Shown here: piece by piece, positions 52,465 to 61,461 of the stretch
Position numbering within the stretch: the stretch's first letter is position 1
Layout of the letters: every line of letters begins with the position of its first letter
Source of the DNA: CAZCTC01 sp964501335
Lineage (GTDB): Bacteria; Chloroflexota; Anaerolineae; B4-G1; SLSP01
Assembly (NCBI GenBank): GCA_964501335.1
Contig: CAZCTC010000014.1
Location: 62,001 to 126,000, forward strand
Direction of reading: 5' to 3'
DNA length: 64,000 nucleotides
Program-made: the position numbers and the translations under genes
Notes under the pieces: generated by a model
Databases searched by the model: none
Seen by the model: the letters and a program-made list of their open reading frames with translations, nothing else
Told to the model about the DNA's origin: nothing

Positions 52465-53820
52465 TTATTCCAGGAAACCTTCGTAGTGCCGCATCGACAG
52501 CTGGGCTTCGAGCTGGCGGATCGTGTCCATAACCACACCGACGACGATCAACAACCCCGAGCTGGTAATCAGCATGGTGGTGGTGCCCATCCCCCACTCC
52601 ACAAAGTAAGGCAGGACAGCCACACCGCCCAGGAAGAGCGCCCCTACCAGGGTAATCCGGCGATAAGCTTTGTTAATGAACTCTTCCGTCATCTTGCCCG
52701 GGCGTACTCCGGGGATGAATCCACCCTGCTTCTGCAGCATTTCAGGCAGGTTCTGCTGCTGAACCATAACGTCCGTATAGAAGTAGGTGAATCCAACGAC
52801 CGCCAGGAAGTACAGGAGTGCATAACCGATGGTCATCCACCAGTCGCTCAATCCAGTCCGCTGGCCACCGAAGAACTTCACGATCCCGGTCAGGATCGCC
52901 TGCAACGTCGGGTTGGTCGTACCCAGGAAAAGCGAAGCGATGACGGCCGGGAAGGCCAGGATCGACTGGGCAAAGATCAGCGGGATCATCCCCACTGCAT
53001 TGACCTTCAGGGGGATATAAGTGCTACCGCCGCCGTAGACCTTCATCCCCCGGACCCGCTTCCCATACTGCACTTTCACCCGACGTTCCCCATCCTGGAT
53101 GTAGACGATCACGAAGATGACCGCCACCATGATGAGGAGGAAAACAAAGATATTGAGAATCCCCAACAGCGGGTTATCCGCCCCACCATAGAGACGAGCC
53201 AGATTGTTGGGCATGCGCGAAACAATCCCGCCGAAGATGATCAACGACAACCCGTTGCCGATCCCCTGCTCGGTGATCAACTCACCCAGCCAGATCGCGA
53301 ACATCGTGCCCGCCATCATCGTCATCAAAATGGTGATCGTAGGGAGAATCTGATTTGGAGCCAGCCCGAAGTTGGGAATGATGGCCGCTCCGCTTCCACC
53401 CACCGAGTAAGCCCGGATTTGACCAATCGACTGCAAGATAGCCAGCGGAACGGTCAGATAGAACGTCCACTGATTCATCTTACGCTGGCCTTCCTGGCCT
53501 TCTTCCTTCAGCATCTGTTCCCACTTGGGGAAGATCGGCAACAACAACTGCAACACGATCGATGCCGTGACGTAAGGGTAAACCCCCGCAGCCAAAACCG
53601 AGAAATTCGCCACTGCACCGCCCGAAAGGAGATCCAACAGATTCAGAAGCTGACCCGCACCACCAGTCTGGTTCTCCAACTGCGATTGCAGAAGAGCACG
53701 ATCCACTCCCGGAACTGGGATGTTGGAAGCCAGGCGAAAGATCACCAAAATTAAGAGCGTGAAAAACAGTCGCCGCCGTAAGTCGGGCAGCTTCAGCGTG
53801 TTGCGCAGGGCGTCAAGCAT
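52465..53820 (-). CDS. secY: Preprotein translocase subunit SecY
   Basis: Core channel of the Sec system, 451 residues with about ten membrane helices. Conserved points: KLPDLRRRLFFTLLILVIFR, the plug region after GVDRALL, NGLSLIIFGGIVSRMP, KVNAVGMIPLIFAQSIL and the C-terminal MRHYEGFL. The usual place between rplO and adk. Confidence 0.97.
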   Translation of the reverse strand: MLDALRNTLKLPDLRRRLFFTLLILVIFRLASNIPVPGVDRALLQSQLENQTGGAGQLLNLLDLLSGGAVANFSVLAAGVYPYVTASIVLQLLLPIFPKWEQMLKEEGQEGQRKMNQWTFYLTVPLAILQSIGQIRAYSVGGSGAAIIPNFGLAPNQILPTITILMTMMAGTMFAIWLGELITEQGIGNGLSLIIFGGIVSRMPNNLARLYGGADNPLLGILNIFVFLLIMVAVIFVIVYIQDGERRVKVQYGKRVRGMKVYGGGSTYIPLKVNAVGMIPLIFAQSILAFPAVIASLFLGTTNPTLQAILTGIVKFFGGQRTGLSDWWMTIGYALLYFLAVVGFTYFYTDVMVQQQNLPEMLQKQGGFIPGVRPGKMTEEFINKAYRRITLVGALFLGGVAVLPYFVEWGMGTTTMLITSSGLLIVVGVVMDTIRQLEAQLSMRHYEGFLE

Positions 53821-53848
53821 CGTAATCCTCCGTCAAAGAGTGTATGGC

Positions 53849-54331
53849 TTAGCGGGTCCGGAAACCGCCCCGCTCCCAGTTCAGCAATTCGACTGTGCCG
53901 CCGGCCGCTTCAATCTTGGCCCGGGCACTGGCAGAGATCCGATGCACCTGTACCGTCAACGGGCGGTCGATTTCTCCCCGACCCAACAACTTCACCGGGT
54001 CAGCCGAATCCTTCAACAAGCCCTGCTGGGCCAACGTCTCGGGGGAGACAACGCTGCCGGCGGCGAACCGCTCGGCCAGCTGGTCCAAATTCACAGGGGC
54101 GAAATCCACGCGCCAGGGATTGAAGAAACCTTCACCCCGGGCAAACGGGATCTTCCGAACCAAGGGCAATTGCCCTCCTTCAAAGTAAGGGCGCACTTCC
54201 GGCCCCTGCCGCGCGCCCTGCCCCTTGGTACCACGGCCAGCGGTTTTACCCTGACCAGCGGCGATACCACGGCCGACACGCTTCTTGCGCCGGGTCGCTC
54301 CCTCGGCGGGATACAAATCATGGATCTTCAT
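53849..54331 (-). CDS. rplO: Ribosomal protein L15
   Basis: 160 residues: MKIHDLYPAEGATRRKKRVG, the glycine-rich GQGKTAGRGTKGQGAR, and FEGGQLPLVRKIPFARGEGF. The ATG at 54331 matches the family N-terminus; the 19-residue extension is dropped because it overlaps rpmD. Confidence 0.96.
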   Translation of the reverse strand: MKIHDLYPAEGATRRKKRVGRGIAAGQGKTAGRGTKGQGARQGPEVRPYFEGGQLPLVRKIPFARGEGFFNPWRVDFAPVNLDQLAERFAAGSVVSPETLAQQGLLKDSADPVKLLGRGEIDRPLTVQVHRISASARAKIEAAGGTVELLNWERGGFRTR

Positions 54332-54347
54332 CGCTATACCCCTACTT

Positions 54348-54533
54348 TCAGGCTTCCTCAACCTTAACCAGGTGAGGAACCTTGGCAATCATCCCCCGCA
54401 CGGCAGGCGTATCGGGGCGTTCAACCGTCTGATGCATATGCCGCAGACCCAGCGCCAACATCGTCCGCTTTTGGCGGAAAGGGTAGCCGATCGGGCTGCG
54501 TACCATGGTGATTCGCAAAACCTTTTCAGCCAT
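54348..54533 (-). CDS. rpmD: Ribosomal protein L30
   Basis: 61 residues; LRITMVRSPIGYPFRQKRTM and MHQTVERPDTPAVRGMIAKV are typical. The start overlaps the rpsE stop by one base (TAATG). Confidence 0.95.
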   Translation of the reverse strand: MAEKVLRITMVRSPIGYPFRQKRTMLALGLRHMHQTVERPDTPAVRGMIAKVPHLVKVEEA

Positions 54534-55081
54534 TATGCCTTCCTCCTCCGCCAGAAGGGCATCACGTGCGCCTCCGGCTTGCCGCGTTGGCGGGCGACAT
54601 CTTCCACCCGGCGCAGCTGATCCAGCGCATCGATCGTTGCCTGGACCACATTCACCAGCGTCGGGCTACCCTGCGACTTCGTCAATACGTCGCGGATGCC
54701 GGCCGCTTCCAACACCGCGCGCACACCACCCGCGGCGATCACGCCGGTACCGGGGGCCGCCGGGCGGAGGAAGACCACCGCGCCGCCGCAATGCCCGGTC
54801 ACCGGGTGAGGAATCGTGGTCCCTTCCATCGCCACCGGGTGAATATCCCGATGCGCGCGGTCGGTCGCCTTAGCAATAGCATCGGAAACTGCCCGGGCCT
54901 TGCCAATACCGATCCCAACCTGACCATTGTTGTCCCCCACTACCGAGACCACCCGGAAGTGGAAATGCCGACCACCTTTGACAACCTTGGCGACACGGGT
55001 GATATCCACCACCCGCTCGTCCATCTGTTGTTCCTGGTCCTCGTCTACTACATCTCGATCTCGAATATCCCGTGGCTCCAT
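54533..55081 (-). CDS. rpsE: Ribosomal protein S5
   Basis: 182 residues. The charged N-terminal extension (EPRDIRDRDVVDEDQEQQMD) is followed by the conserved RVAKVVKGGRHFHFRVVSVV, GNGQVGIGIGKA-type NNGQVGIGIGKARAVSDAI and ITDVLTKSQGS-like IRDVLTKSQGSPTLVN. AGGAGG precedes the ATG. Confidence 0.96.
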   Translation of the reverse strand: MEPRDIRDRDVVDEDQEQQMDERVVDITRVAKVVKGGRHFHFRVVSVVGDNNGQVGIGIGKARAVSDAIAKATDRAHRDIHPVAMEGTTIPHPVTGHCGGAVVFLRPAAPGTGVIAAGGVRAVLEAAGIRDVLTKSQGSPTLVNVVQATIDALDQLRRVEDVARQRGKPEAHVMPFWRRRKA

Positions 55082-55097
55082 ACTGTCCTCCTACGGT

Positions 55098-55466
55098 TCA
55101 GAAATCCAGGCCCGCTTCGCGCGCGGCATCTGCTAAGACCTGGACGCGACCGTGATACTGGTTCCCGCCACGGTCAAAGACCACCTGCTTGATCCCTTTC
55201 GCAAGGGCCCGCTGAGCCAAAACTTTCCCGACAATTTTCGCCTGGTCGGTTTTCGACTTTCCAGCGACCTGATCTCGTACTTCCCGGTCGATCGTTGACG
55301 CGGCGGCCAGAGTAAGGCCGCCGTTGTCATCGATGACCTGGGCGTAAATATGATTCAGGCTGCGAAAGACACTCAAGCGTGGACGTTCAGGCGTCCCAGC
55401 CACATGCTGACGAATGTGGACATGACGCCGAATACGGGCTTTACGCCGATCCACCTCTGGTTTCAT
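55098..55466 (-). CDS. rplR: Ribosomal protein L18
   Basis: 122 residues, binds 5S rRNA. ARIRRHVHIRQHVAGTPERP, LSVFRSLNHIYAQVIDD and the C-terminal VFDRGGNQYHGRVQVLADAA are diagnostic. Confidence 0.96.
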   Translation of the reverse strand: MKPEVDRRKARIRRHVHIRQHVAGTPERPRLSVFRSLNHIYAQVIDDNGGLTLAAASTIDREVRDQVAGKSKTDQAKIVGKVLAQRALAKGIKQVVFDRGGNQYHGRVQVLADAAREAGLDF

Positions 55467-55502
55467 ATCTTCACCCTCAGTTCCACGCAGTACGCGAATA
55501 GA

Positions 55503-56048
55503 TTACTTGGCCTTGCCGGCCTTCCCCGCCTTGCGACGAGGCTTCTCATCGGAGTAACGAATCCCTTTCCCCAAATACGGTTCAATGGGACGCCAGCCAC
55601 GAATCTTGGCGGCCAGTTCTCCGACCACTTCCTTGTCCACTCCCCAGACGGTGACCACACCGGCCTTGGGATTGACCTCGAATTTAACGTCCGTCGGGGG
55701 CGGAATCACCACCGGGTGGGAGTAGCCCAGGTTCAGCACCAGGGTCGTCCCCTGGAGCTCCGCCCGGTACCCCGTCCCGCTGATGACCAGCGTCTTGCTG
55801 TACCCCGTCGTGACCCCGATCACCATGTTGTTCAACAGGGAGCGGGTCAAACCGTGCAGCGCGCGCATCGTCTGGGAATCATCCGGCCGAGTCACGTGCA
55901 ACACACCATCTTCCACGGCGACTTTGATCTCAGGATGGAACTCCCGAGCCAGTTCGCCCTTGGGCCCCCGTACGACGACGTGGGCCCCGTTGATCTCAAC
56001 TTTGACCCCGGCAGGAACCGGGATGGGCATCTTTCCAATCCGCGACAC
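55503..56048 (-). CDS. rplF: Ribosomal protein L6
   Basis: 181 residues; SRIGKMPIPVPAGVKVEI, GPKGELAREF and the C-terminal PEPYLGKGIRY-type IEPYLGKGIRYSDEKPRRKAG. GTG start with AGGAGG six bases upstream. Confidence 0.96.
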   Translation of the reverse strand: MSRIGKMPIPVPAGVKVEINGAHVVVRGPKGELAREFHPEIKVAVEDGVLHVTRPDDSQTMRALHGLTRSLLNNMVIGVTTGYSKTLVISGTGYRAELQGTTLVLNLGYSHPVVIPPPTDVKFEVNPKAGVVTVWGVDKEVVGELAAKIRGWRPIEPYLGKGIRYSDEKPRRKAGKAGKAK

Positions 56049-56072
56049 AGTGAACCTCCTCTTTCGCGCCGG

Positions 56073-56480
56073 TTACCAGACGTAGCAGAGGATCTCTCCG
56101 CCCACGTTCAGCCGCCGCGCCTGCTCGCCGGTCAACACACCCTTGGGGGTCGAGAGGATGGCAATTCCCATCCCACTGCGCACCCAGGGAATCCGGGAAG
56201 AGGGGGTATAAATCCGCCGTCCCGGCTTGCTGATCCGCTTCAAGCCCGTGATCACCGGCTGCTGGTGCTTCAGATCGCCTACATACTTCAGGCGGATCAC
56301 CAACTGCGCCTGCAACTGATCTTTCGTCAGTTGAAAATCCTCGATGTAGCCTTCTTCCTTCAGGATTTTGGCTACGGCCACCTTCAAAGAAGAGGCCGGC
56401 ATCGCGACCGATTCATATCGAACTAACAACGCATTGTTAATCCGCGCCAACATATCCGCAATGGGGTCTGTGGTTGTCAT
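56073..56480 (-). CDS. rpsH: Ribosomal protein S8
   Basis: 135 residues; TDPIADMLARINNALLVRYE, the central KRISKPGRRIYTP and the C-terminal SRIPWVRSGMGIAILSTPKG, then GGEILCYVW. The ATG at 56480 has GGGAG at good spacing; a GTG at 56489 adding three residues does not. Confidence 0.95.
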   Translation of the reverse strand: MTTTDPIADMLARINNALLVRYESVAMPASSLKVAVAKILKEEGYIEDFQLTKDQLQAQLVIRLKYVGDLKHQQPVITGLKRISKPGRRIYTPSSRIPWVRSGMGIAILSTPKGVLTGEQARRLNVGGEILCYVW

Positions 56481-56495
56481 CGCGCCCACTCCCTC

Positions 56496-56678
56496 TTACC
56501 AGCTCGACTTAACCAGGCCGGGGATTTTCCCCTCCAGGGCCAGCTCACGCAGGCAAATCCGGCAGAGGCCGAAACGCCGATAATAGCCATGTGGGCGTCC
56601 ACAGCGGGTGCAGCGGTTGCGAACGCGCACGTCGTACTTACGCCGGGTCTCCCGGATCGGCAATGATTTTCTGGTCAT
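56496..56678 (-). CDS. rpsZ: Ribosomal protein S14, zinc type
   Basis: 60 residues with CTRCGRPHGYYRRFGLCRIC, the four-Cys zinc ribbon of the short S14 form, and the end GLVKSSW. Paralogues without Cys exist in other bacteria. Confidence 0.96.
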   Translation of the reverse strand: MTRKSLPIRETRRKYDVRVRNRCTRCGRPHGYYRRFGLCRICLRELALEGKIPGLVKSSW

Positions 56679-56707
56679 AATTACTCCCTTCTCCGCGCCT
56701 TAATCAC

Positions 56708-57247
56708 TTATGAGTGCCGAAAGGGCATACCCAGCAGCTGCAACAGCCGGCGGGCTTCCTCATCGGTCTCAGCCGTGGTGGCAATGCTGATTTCCATCCC
56801 GCGGATCTTATCAATCTTATCGTAATCGATCTCCGGGAAGATCAACTGCTCCCGCAGCCCGAGCGTGTAGTTTCCGCGCCCGTCAAACTTGTCTGAAACC
56901 CCCCGGAAGTCGCGCGTCCGTGGCAGCGCCACGTTCATCAACCGTTCCAGGAAAGCCCACATCCGATCGCCTCGCAAGGTAACCCGCACCCCGATCGCCC
57001 GACCTTCACGCAACTTGAAGTTGGCGATAGAGCGGCGCGCCTTGGTAATTACAGGTTGCTGCCCGGTGATGGTGCGAATGTCGGCCGTGGTGAATTCCAG
57101 CGACTTGGGATTATCCAGCGCTTCTCCCACACCGACGTTCACGACCACCTTGCGAATCCGGGGCGCCTGCATCACGTTACTGTAACCGAACTCTTTCATC
57201 AGAGCCGGTACAATCTCATCTTGATAGCGCTTGCGCATGGTCTGCAT
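56708..57247 (-). CDS. rplE: Ribosomal protein L5
   Basis: 179 residues, binds 5S rRNA and contacts P-site tRNA. SNVMQAPRIRKVVVNVGVGE, QQPVITKARRSIANFKLREG, and the C-terminal TAETDEEARRLLQLLGMPF. GAGGAG precedes the start. Confidence 0.96.
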   Translation of the reverse strand: MQTMRKRYQDEIVPALMKEFGYSNVMQAPRIRKVVVNVGVGEALDNPKSLEFTTADIRTITGQQPVITKARRSIANFKLREGRAIGVRVTLRGDRMWAFLERLMNVALPRTRDFRGVSDKFDGRGNYTLGLREQLIFPEIDYDKIDKIRGMEISIATTAETDEEARRLLQLLGMPFRHS

Positions 57248-57260
57248 ATCCTATAACTCC

Positions 57261-57584
57261 TCAGTCCAGAGTCGCTTTGCAATGGCGGCAGACGCGCACC
57301 TTGCGACCATCGGCAAGCGTCTGGAAGCCCACACGGACTCCCTTATTGCATTCGGGGCAGTACAGCAGCACATTAGACAGGTTGACGGGCGCTTCAAATT
57401 GAATCCGCCCCACCTGCATCTGCGACCGACCGGCCCGCTGCGCCCGCTGATGCTTGGTAATCAGGTTGACTTTGGACACGACGACGCGATTTTCCTTGGG
57501 CAGAACCCGCAGGACCTCGCCGACCGAGCCCTTATCGTCCCCGGCAATCACTTCTACTTTGTCACCTTTTCGAATCCGGTTCAT
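57261..57584 (-). CDS. rplX: Ribosomal protein L24
   Basis: 107 residues; KOW motif IRKGDKVEVIAGDDKGSVGE followed by KENRVVVSKVNLITKH, and a C-terminal CPEC/CRHC pair that looks able to bind zinc. An assembly initiator of the 50S subunit. Confidence 0.96.
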   Translation of the reverse strand: MNRIRKGDKVEVIAGDDKGSVGEVLRVLPKENRVVVSKVNLITKHQRAQRAGRSQMQVGRIQFEAPVNLSNVLLYCPECNKGVRVGFQTLADGRKVRVCRHCKATLD

Positions 57585-57601
57585 TTTCTCACCTTACCCG
57601 A

Positions 57602-57973
57602 TTAAAGGACTTCGGGTGCTAAAGAGACAATTTTCATGAAGCCCTTTTCGCGGAGCTCCCGGGCCACCGGCCCGAAGATCCGGGTCCCGCGGGGGTTCGT
57701 TCCCGAAGAATCCAGAATCACTGCCGCGTTATCGTCAAAGCGAATGTACGACCCATCCGGCCGGCGATATTCTTTCGCCACCCGAACCACCACGGCTTTC
57801 ACCACATCCCCGGCCTTCACAGCTCCGTTAGGGGTCGATTCTTTCACCGTGGCGACGATCACATCGCCGACATAGCCAAACTTCCGCTTGGACCCACCCA
57901 AGACACGGATACACAACAGCTCCTGCGCCCCGGTATTGTCCGCAACTTTTAACCGCGTTTCCTGCTGGATCAT
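57602..57973 (-). CDS. rplN: Ribosomal protein L14
   Basis: 123 residues; MIQQETRLKVADNTGAQELL, YVGDVIVATVKESTPNG and GTRIFGPVARELREKGFMKI. Forms an inter-subunit bridge. Confidence 0.97.
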   Translation of the reverse strand: MIQQETRLKVADNTGAQELLCIRVLGGSKRKFGYVGDVIVATVKESTPNGAVKAGDVVKAVVVRVAKEYRRPDGSYIRFDDNAAVILDSSGTNPRGTRIFGPVARELREKGFMKIVSLAPEVL

Positions 57974-57991
57974 GTCGCTCTCCTTGTACCG

Positions 57992-58243
57992 CTACGCAGC
58001 CCGCTCGAGGATTTCCTCGATGGCCCAACGCTTGCGGCGGCTCAACGGCCGCGACTCTACGATCCGCACCTTGTCGCCGACGCGGCAGGCGTTTTCCTCA
58101 TCGTGAGCCATGTACTTCTTGCTAGACCGCACTACTTTCTTGTAGAGCGGATGCTGGTACTGACGCTCGACGACCACCATCACTGTCTTGTCCATTTTAT
58201 CGCTGGCGACGACACCCACCAGACGCTTGCGTTGTTCGCTCAT
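57992..58243 (-). CDS. rpsQ: Ribosomal protein S17
   Basis: 83 residues; LVGVVASDKMDKTVMVVVER, HPLYKKVVRSSKKYMAHDE and VGDKVRIVESRPLSRRKRW. OB-fold 16S rRNA binder. AGGAG upstream. Confidence 0.96.
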   Translation of the reverse strand: MSEQRKRLVGVVASDKMDKTVMVVVERQYQHPLYKKVVRSSKKYMAHDEENACRVGDKVRIVESRPLSRRKRWAIEEILERAA

Positions 58244-58257
58244 TGCCGCGTCTCCTT

Positions 58258-58464
58258 TTACCGCGTTTGGTTCAGGCCCAGCTCGCGCTCGCGGAGGAGC
58301 GTCATAATCCGGGCCACATCCTTACGGACGCTCCGAATTCGATTCACATCCTCCAGGCTGCCGGTGAACCATTGCTGCCGCAAATTAAAGAGTTCCCGTC
58401 GGGTCTCATCCAGCCGATGCTGCAGCTCGACCGTGCTCAACTGACTCAATGCTTTAGCATCCAT
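58258..58464 (-). CDS. rpmC: Ribosomal protein L29
   Basis: 68 residues: two-helix protein with LSTVELQHRLDETRRELFNL and RIRSVRKDVARIMTLLRERE. Located at the peptide exit. Confidence 0.95.
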   Translation of the reverse strand: MDAKALSQLSTVELQHRLDETRRELFNLRQQWFTGSLEDVNRIRSVRKDVARIMTLLRERELGLNQTR

Positions 58465-58466
58465 GA

Positions 58467-58901
58467 CTATTCCCCTCCGGCTGCTTCACCCATTTCGATC
58501 CGGGTGATAACCTGAGTGCGGATAGGCAGTTTGTGAGAGGCCAGGCGCAGCGCTTCTTTCGCCACGTCTTCGGGAACCCCGTCGACCTCGAACAACACCC
58601 GTCCGGGGCGGATCACCGCCACCCAATGATCCACAGTACCCTTCCCTTTACCCATGCGGGTCTCGGCTGGTTTGGCCGTGACCGGCTTGTCCGGGAAGAT
58701 GCGGACCCAATACTTACCACGGCGCTTCATGTAACGCACAATCGCACGCCGCGCTGCTTCAATCTGCCGCGCCGTCAGCCAGACCGGTTCCAGAGCCTGC
58801 AGACCGAACTCCCCAAAGGAGACGTCCACACCCCGGCTTTCCGTCCCGACCATGCGCCCACGCTGTTGTTTGCGGTACTTAACCCGCTTCGGCATTAACA
58901 T
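58467..58901 (-). CDS. rplP: Ribosomal protein L16
   Basis: 144 residues; MLMPKRVKYRKQQRGRM, RYMKRRGKYWVRIFPDKPVT and TRMGKGKGTVDHWVAVIRPG. Needed for the peptidyl-transferase region. GAGGAAT lies before ATG 58901. Confidence 0.96.
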   Translation of the reverse strand: MLMPKRVKYRKQQRGRMVGTESRGVDVSFGEFGLQALEPVWLTARQIEAARRAIVRYMKRRGKYWVRIFPDKPVTAKPAETRMGKGKGTVDHWVAVIRPGRVLFEVDGVPEDVAKEALRLASHKLPIRTQVITRIEMGEAAGGE

Positions 58902-58935
58902 GGTATTCCTCCCTGCTCACGTGGCGTCCCGAAGC

Positions 58936-59634
58936 TTACGCTTCCTGGGGCGTCTCCTCAGCGGTGACCGCGGGACCACGCTTGGGCATGACCTCGCCCT
59001 TGTAAATCCACACTTTAACGCCGATCCGGCCGTAGGTGGTCAATGCTTCATCCCGAGCATAGTCGATGTCGGCCCGCAGGGTCTGGAGAGGCACCTGCCC
59101 CTCGCGCAACCACTCGCGGCGCGCCATTTCGGAGCCCGCCAACCGACCACTGCAGACGATCTTGATCCCCTGAGCGCCGGAGCGCATGGCCTGGCGGATC
59201 GCCCGCTTCATCGCACGGGTGTGATAGATACGCTTTTCCAGCTGGGCAACGATGTTCTCGGCTACCAGTTTGGCATCCACATCGGCCTGCTCGACTTCCT
59301 GCACGTCCACATGGACCTGCTTGCCGCTGGTCAATGCTTCCAACTTCTGGCGCAGAATTTTAACGTTCTCGCCCTTGCGCCCGATAACGATGCCCGGGCG
59401 CGCGGTCCAGATGATGACCGAGACCTGGTTGGGCGGGAAGCGCTCGATATCTACATGCGAGACACCGCTCTGCCCGTCCTTGGAACGGGAGCGCATTTCC
59501 TGCTCGACCATGGACCGGATCGCCCGGTCTTCTGCCAACAAATCCGCGTAGGTGTGGCCTTCAGCGTACCAGCGCGACTGCCAATCGCGGATGATCTTCA
59601 ACCGAAACCCATAAGGATGAACTTTGCGTCCCAA
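58936..59634 (-). CDS. rpsC: Ribosomal protein S3
   Basis: 232 residues. It begins LGRKVHPYGFRLKIIRDWQS, matching the family N-terminus. KH domain with PGIVIGRKGENVKILRQKL; C-terminal domain with GRLAGSEMARREWLREG and VKVWIYKGEVMPKRG. The start is TTG at 59634, supported by AGGAGG at six-base spacing just after the rplV stop. The longer frame to 59829 runs over rplV and is rejected. A TTG start may lower its translation relative to neighbours. Confidence 0.94.
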   Translation of the reverse strand: MGRKVHPYGFRLKIIRDWQSRWYAEGHTYADLLAEDRAIRSMVEQEMRSRSKDGQSGVSHVDIERFPPNQVSVIIWTARPGIVIGRKGENVKILRQKLEALTSGKQVHVDVQEVEQADVDAKLVAENIVAQLEKRIYHTRAMKRAIRQAMRSGAQGIKIVCSGRLAGSEMARREWLREGQVPLQTLRADIDYARDEALTTYGRIGVKVWIYKGEVMPKRGPAVTAEETPQEA

Positions 59635-59647
59635 TCCTGGCCTCCTC

Positions 59648-60001
59648 TTACTCAGCCCGTTCAGCGAGCACGACGGTGATGTGCGACGAGCGCTTCCGGA
59701 TCGGGCGATACCGCCCGCGGCTACCCCAACCAGCCCGCCAGCCCTTACCCGGCATGACGCCAGGGCCTTCATCGGCCGTAAACAGGGAAATGTAGAGACT
59801 CTCAACATCCAACCCCTGATTGTCGGCATTGGCCAGCGCAGAGGCCAGCACTTTGGCGACGGGGCTGGCGGCGGAATGCGGCAGCGCCCGGACCAAGTCC
59901 AGCGCCCGCGTCGCCAGCATGCCCCGCAGCGGGGCGATTACGCGGCGCACCTTAAGCGGTGAAACGCCGATATGTTTAGCTTGAGCGCGAACCTGTACCA
60001 T
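59648..60001 (-). CDS. rplV: Ribosomal protein L22
   Basis: 117 residues from ATG 60001 (VQVRAQAKHIGVSPLKVRRV). A second ATG at 60010 is nearer AGGAGG but too close to it. The C-terminus GRYRPIRKRSSHITVVLAE carries the loop lining the exit tunnel. Confidence 0.93.
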   Translation of the reverse strand: MVQVRAQAKHIGVSPLKVRRVIAPLRGMLATRALDLVRALPHSAASPVAKVLASALANADNQGLDVESLYISLFTADEGPGVMPGKGWRAGWGSRGRYRPIRKRSSHITVVLAERAE

Positions 60002-60015
60002 TTCTCCCATGCCTC

Positions 60016-60300
60016 CTACTTCTTCACCACGCTCTTCTTTTCTTTCATGATGTGCCCCCGGAACGTCCGGGTCGGGGCGAACTCACCCAACCGATGGCCC
60101 ACCATGTTTTCGGTGATGTAGATTGGCACGTGCCGCCGTCCGTCATGAACAGCAATCGTGTGGCCAACCATTTGAGGGAAGATCACGGAAGCGCGAGACC
60201 AGGTGCGAATCACTTTCTTCTCCCCGGCCCGATTCATTTCCTCGACCTTCTTCAACAGCTTGGGATTAATGTACGGCCCCTTCTTTAACGACCGCGACAT
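60016..60300 (-). CDS. rpsS: Ribosomal protein S19
   Basis: 94 residues; MSRSLKKGPYINPKLLKKV, VIRTWSRASVIFPQMVGHTI and GHRLGEFAPTRTFRGH. AGGAGG six bases before the start. Confidence 0.97.
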   Translation of the reverse strand: MSRSLKKGPYINPKLLKKVEEMNRAGEKKVIRTWSRASVIFPQMVGHTIAVHDGRRHVPIYITENMVGHRLGEFAPTRTFRGHIMKEKKSVVKK

Positions 60301-60312
60301 ACCTTACCTCCT

Positions 60313-61149
60313 CTAGCGCCCGGCGCCGCGCCGGCGGACAATATACTTATCCGTCTTTTTATTAGTGCGGGTTTTCTTACCCAAAGTCGGCTTGCCCCAC
60401 GGGGACTTCGGTCCGGCCATCCCGATCGGGGAACGGCCTTCACCACCACCGTGCGGATGGTCGCGGGGAGACATCGCCGTACCGCGAACTTCCGGACGCC
60501 AACCTTGCCAGCGTTTCCGCCCAGCTTTGCCCAACTTTACGTTGGAATGTTCCACATTGCCGACCTGCCCGATGGTCGCCATACAATCCTTCAGGACCCG
60601 GCGCATTTCGGTGCTGGGCATGCGCAACGTCACATAATCCCCTTCCTTGGCCAACACCTGGGCCGCAGCTCCCGCCGCGCGCACCAGCTGCCCACCCCGG
60701 CCGGGGTAAAGCTCCACATTGTGCACCAACGTTCCCAGGGGAACCCGGTCCAACGGCATCGCATTGCCAACCCGGATTTCACCATTTTCCTTGCTGCTCA
60801 TGATCGAATCGCCCACCTTCAGCCCCAGGGGAGCCAGGATGTAGCGCTTCTCGCCATCGGCGTAGACCAGCAGGGCAATCCGCGACGTGCGGTTGGGATC
60901 ATATTCAATAGACGCCACGCGGGCGGGGATCTCCAGCTTATTGCGGCGGAAATCGATCACCCGGTACTGGCGCTGATGGCCGCCGCCGCGATGCCGAACG
61001 GTCACCCGTCCGTAGCTATTGCGTCCGGCGTTCTTGCGCAGCGACTGCACCAAAGCCTTCTCGGGCTCGGTTCGGGTCACTTCTTCAAAGGTGTAGCCGG
61101 TCATCCAGCGACGACCCGGCGAAGTGGGTTTCTGCTTCTTAATTCCCAT
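60313..61149 (-). CDS. rplB: Ribosomal protein L2
   Basis: 278 residues; MGIKKQKPTSPGRRWM, RNSYGRVTVRHRGGGHQRQY, VRGTAMSPRDHPHGGGEG (the conserved peptidyl-transferase-associated loop) and the tail GKKTRTNKKTDKYIVRRR. Start ATG 61149 with GGAGG upstream. Confidence 0.97.
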   Translation of the reverse strand: MGIKKQKPTSPGRRWMTGYTFEEVTRTEPEKALVQSLRKNAGRNSYGRVTVRHRGGGHQRQYRVIDFRRNKLEIPARVASIEYDPNRTSRIALLVYADGEKRYILAPLGLKVGDSIMSSKENGEIRVGNAMPLDRVPLGTLVHNVELYPGRGGQLVRAAGAAAQVLAKEGDYVTLRMPSTEMRRVLKDCMATIGQVGNVEHSNVKLGKAGRKRWQGWRPEVRGTAMSPRDHPHGGGEGRSPIGMAGPKSPWGKPTLGKKTRTNKKTDKYIVRRRGAGR

Positions 61150-61150
61150 C

Positions 61151-61456
61151 TCAGGCCTCCAGCGCCTCAATCCGCTCGCCGGGGCGGACGGTCACCACTG
61201 CCTTTTTCCAGACAGGGCGCCGGGCGCGCGGGCGCCGACCCCGAACCCGCGACATCTTGGCGGGCATATTCATCACATTCACCGATTCCACTTTGACGCC
61301 GTAGATGGTTTCCACGGCCGACTGGATCTGAATTTTGTTCGCGTTCGCATTGACGCAGAACACATACTGCCGATTGCCCTTGCCGGGCTCCGGCGATTGC
61401 AAAATCGCAGTTTTCTCAGTTACCAACGGTCGCACGATCACTTCGTAAACGTCCAT
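61151..61456 (-). CDS. rplW: Ribosomal protein L23
   Basis: 101 residues from ATG 61456 (MDVYEVIVRPLVTEKTAIL). A GTG at 61465, overlapping the rplD stop, is an alternative adding three residues. FCVNANANKIQIQSAVETIY and RVRGRRPRARRPVWKKAVV are typical. Binds trigger factor and SRP at the tunnel exit. Confidence 0.94.
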   Translation of the reverse strand: MDVYEVIVRPLVTEKTAILQSPEPGKGNRQYVFCVNANANKIQIQSAVETIYGVKVESVNVMNMPAKMSRVRGRRPRARRPVWKKAVVTVRPGERIEALEA

Positions 61457-61461
61457 CGTCC

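Noticed and set aside
59635..59829. N-terminal extension of S3
   Set aside because: It overlaps rplV completely; the TTG at 59634 has a well-placed AGGAGG and matches the family start.
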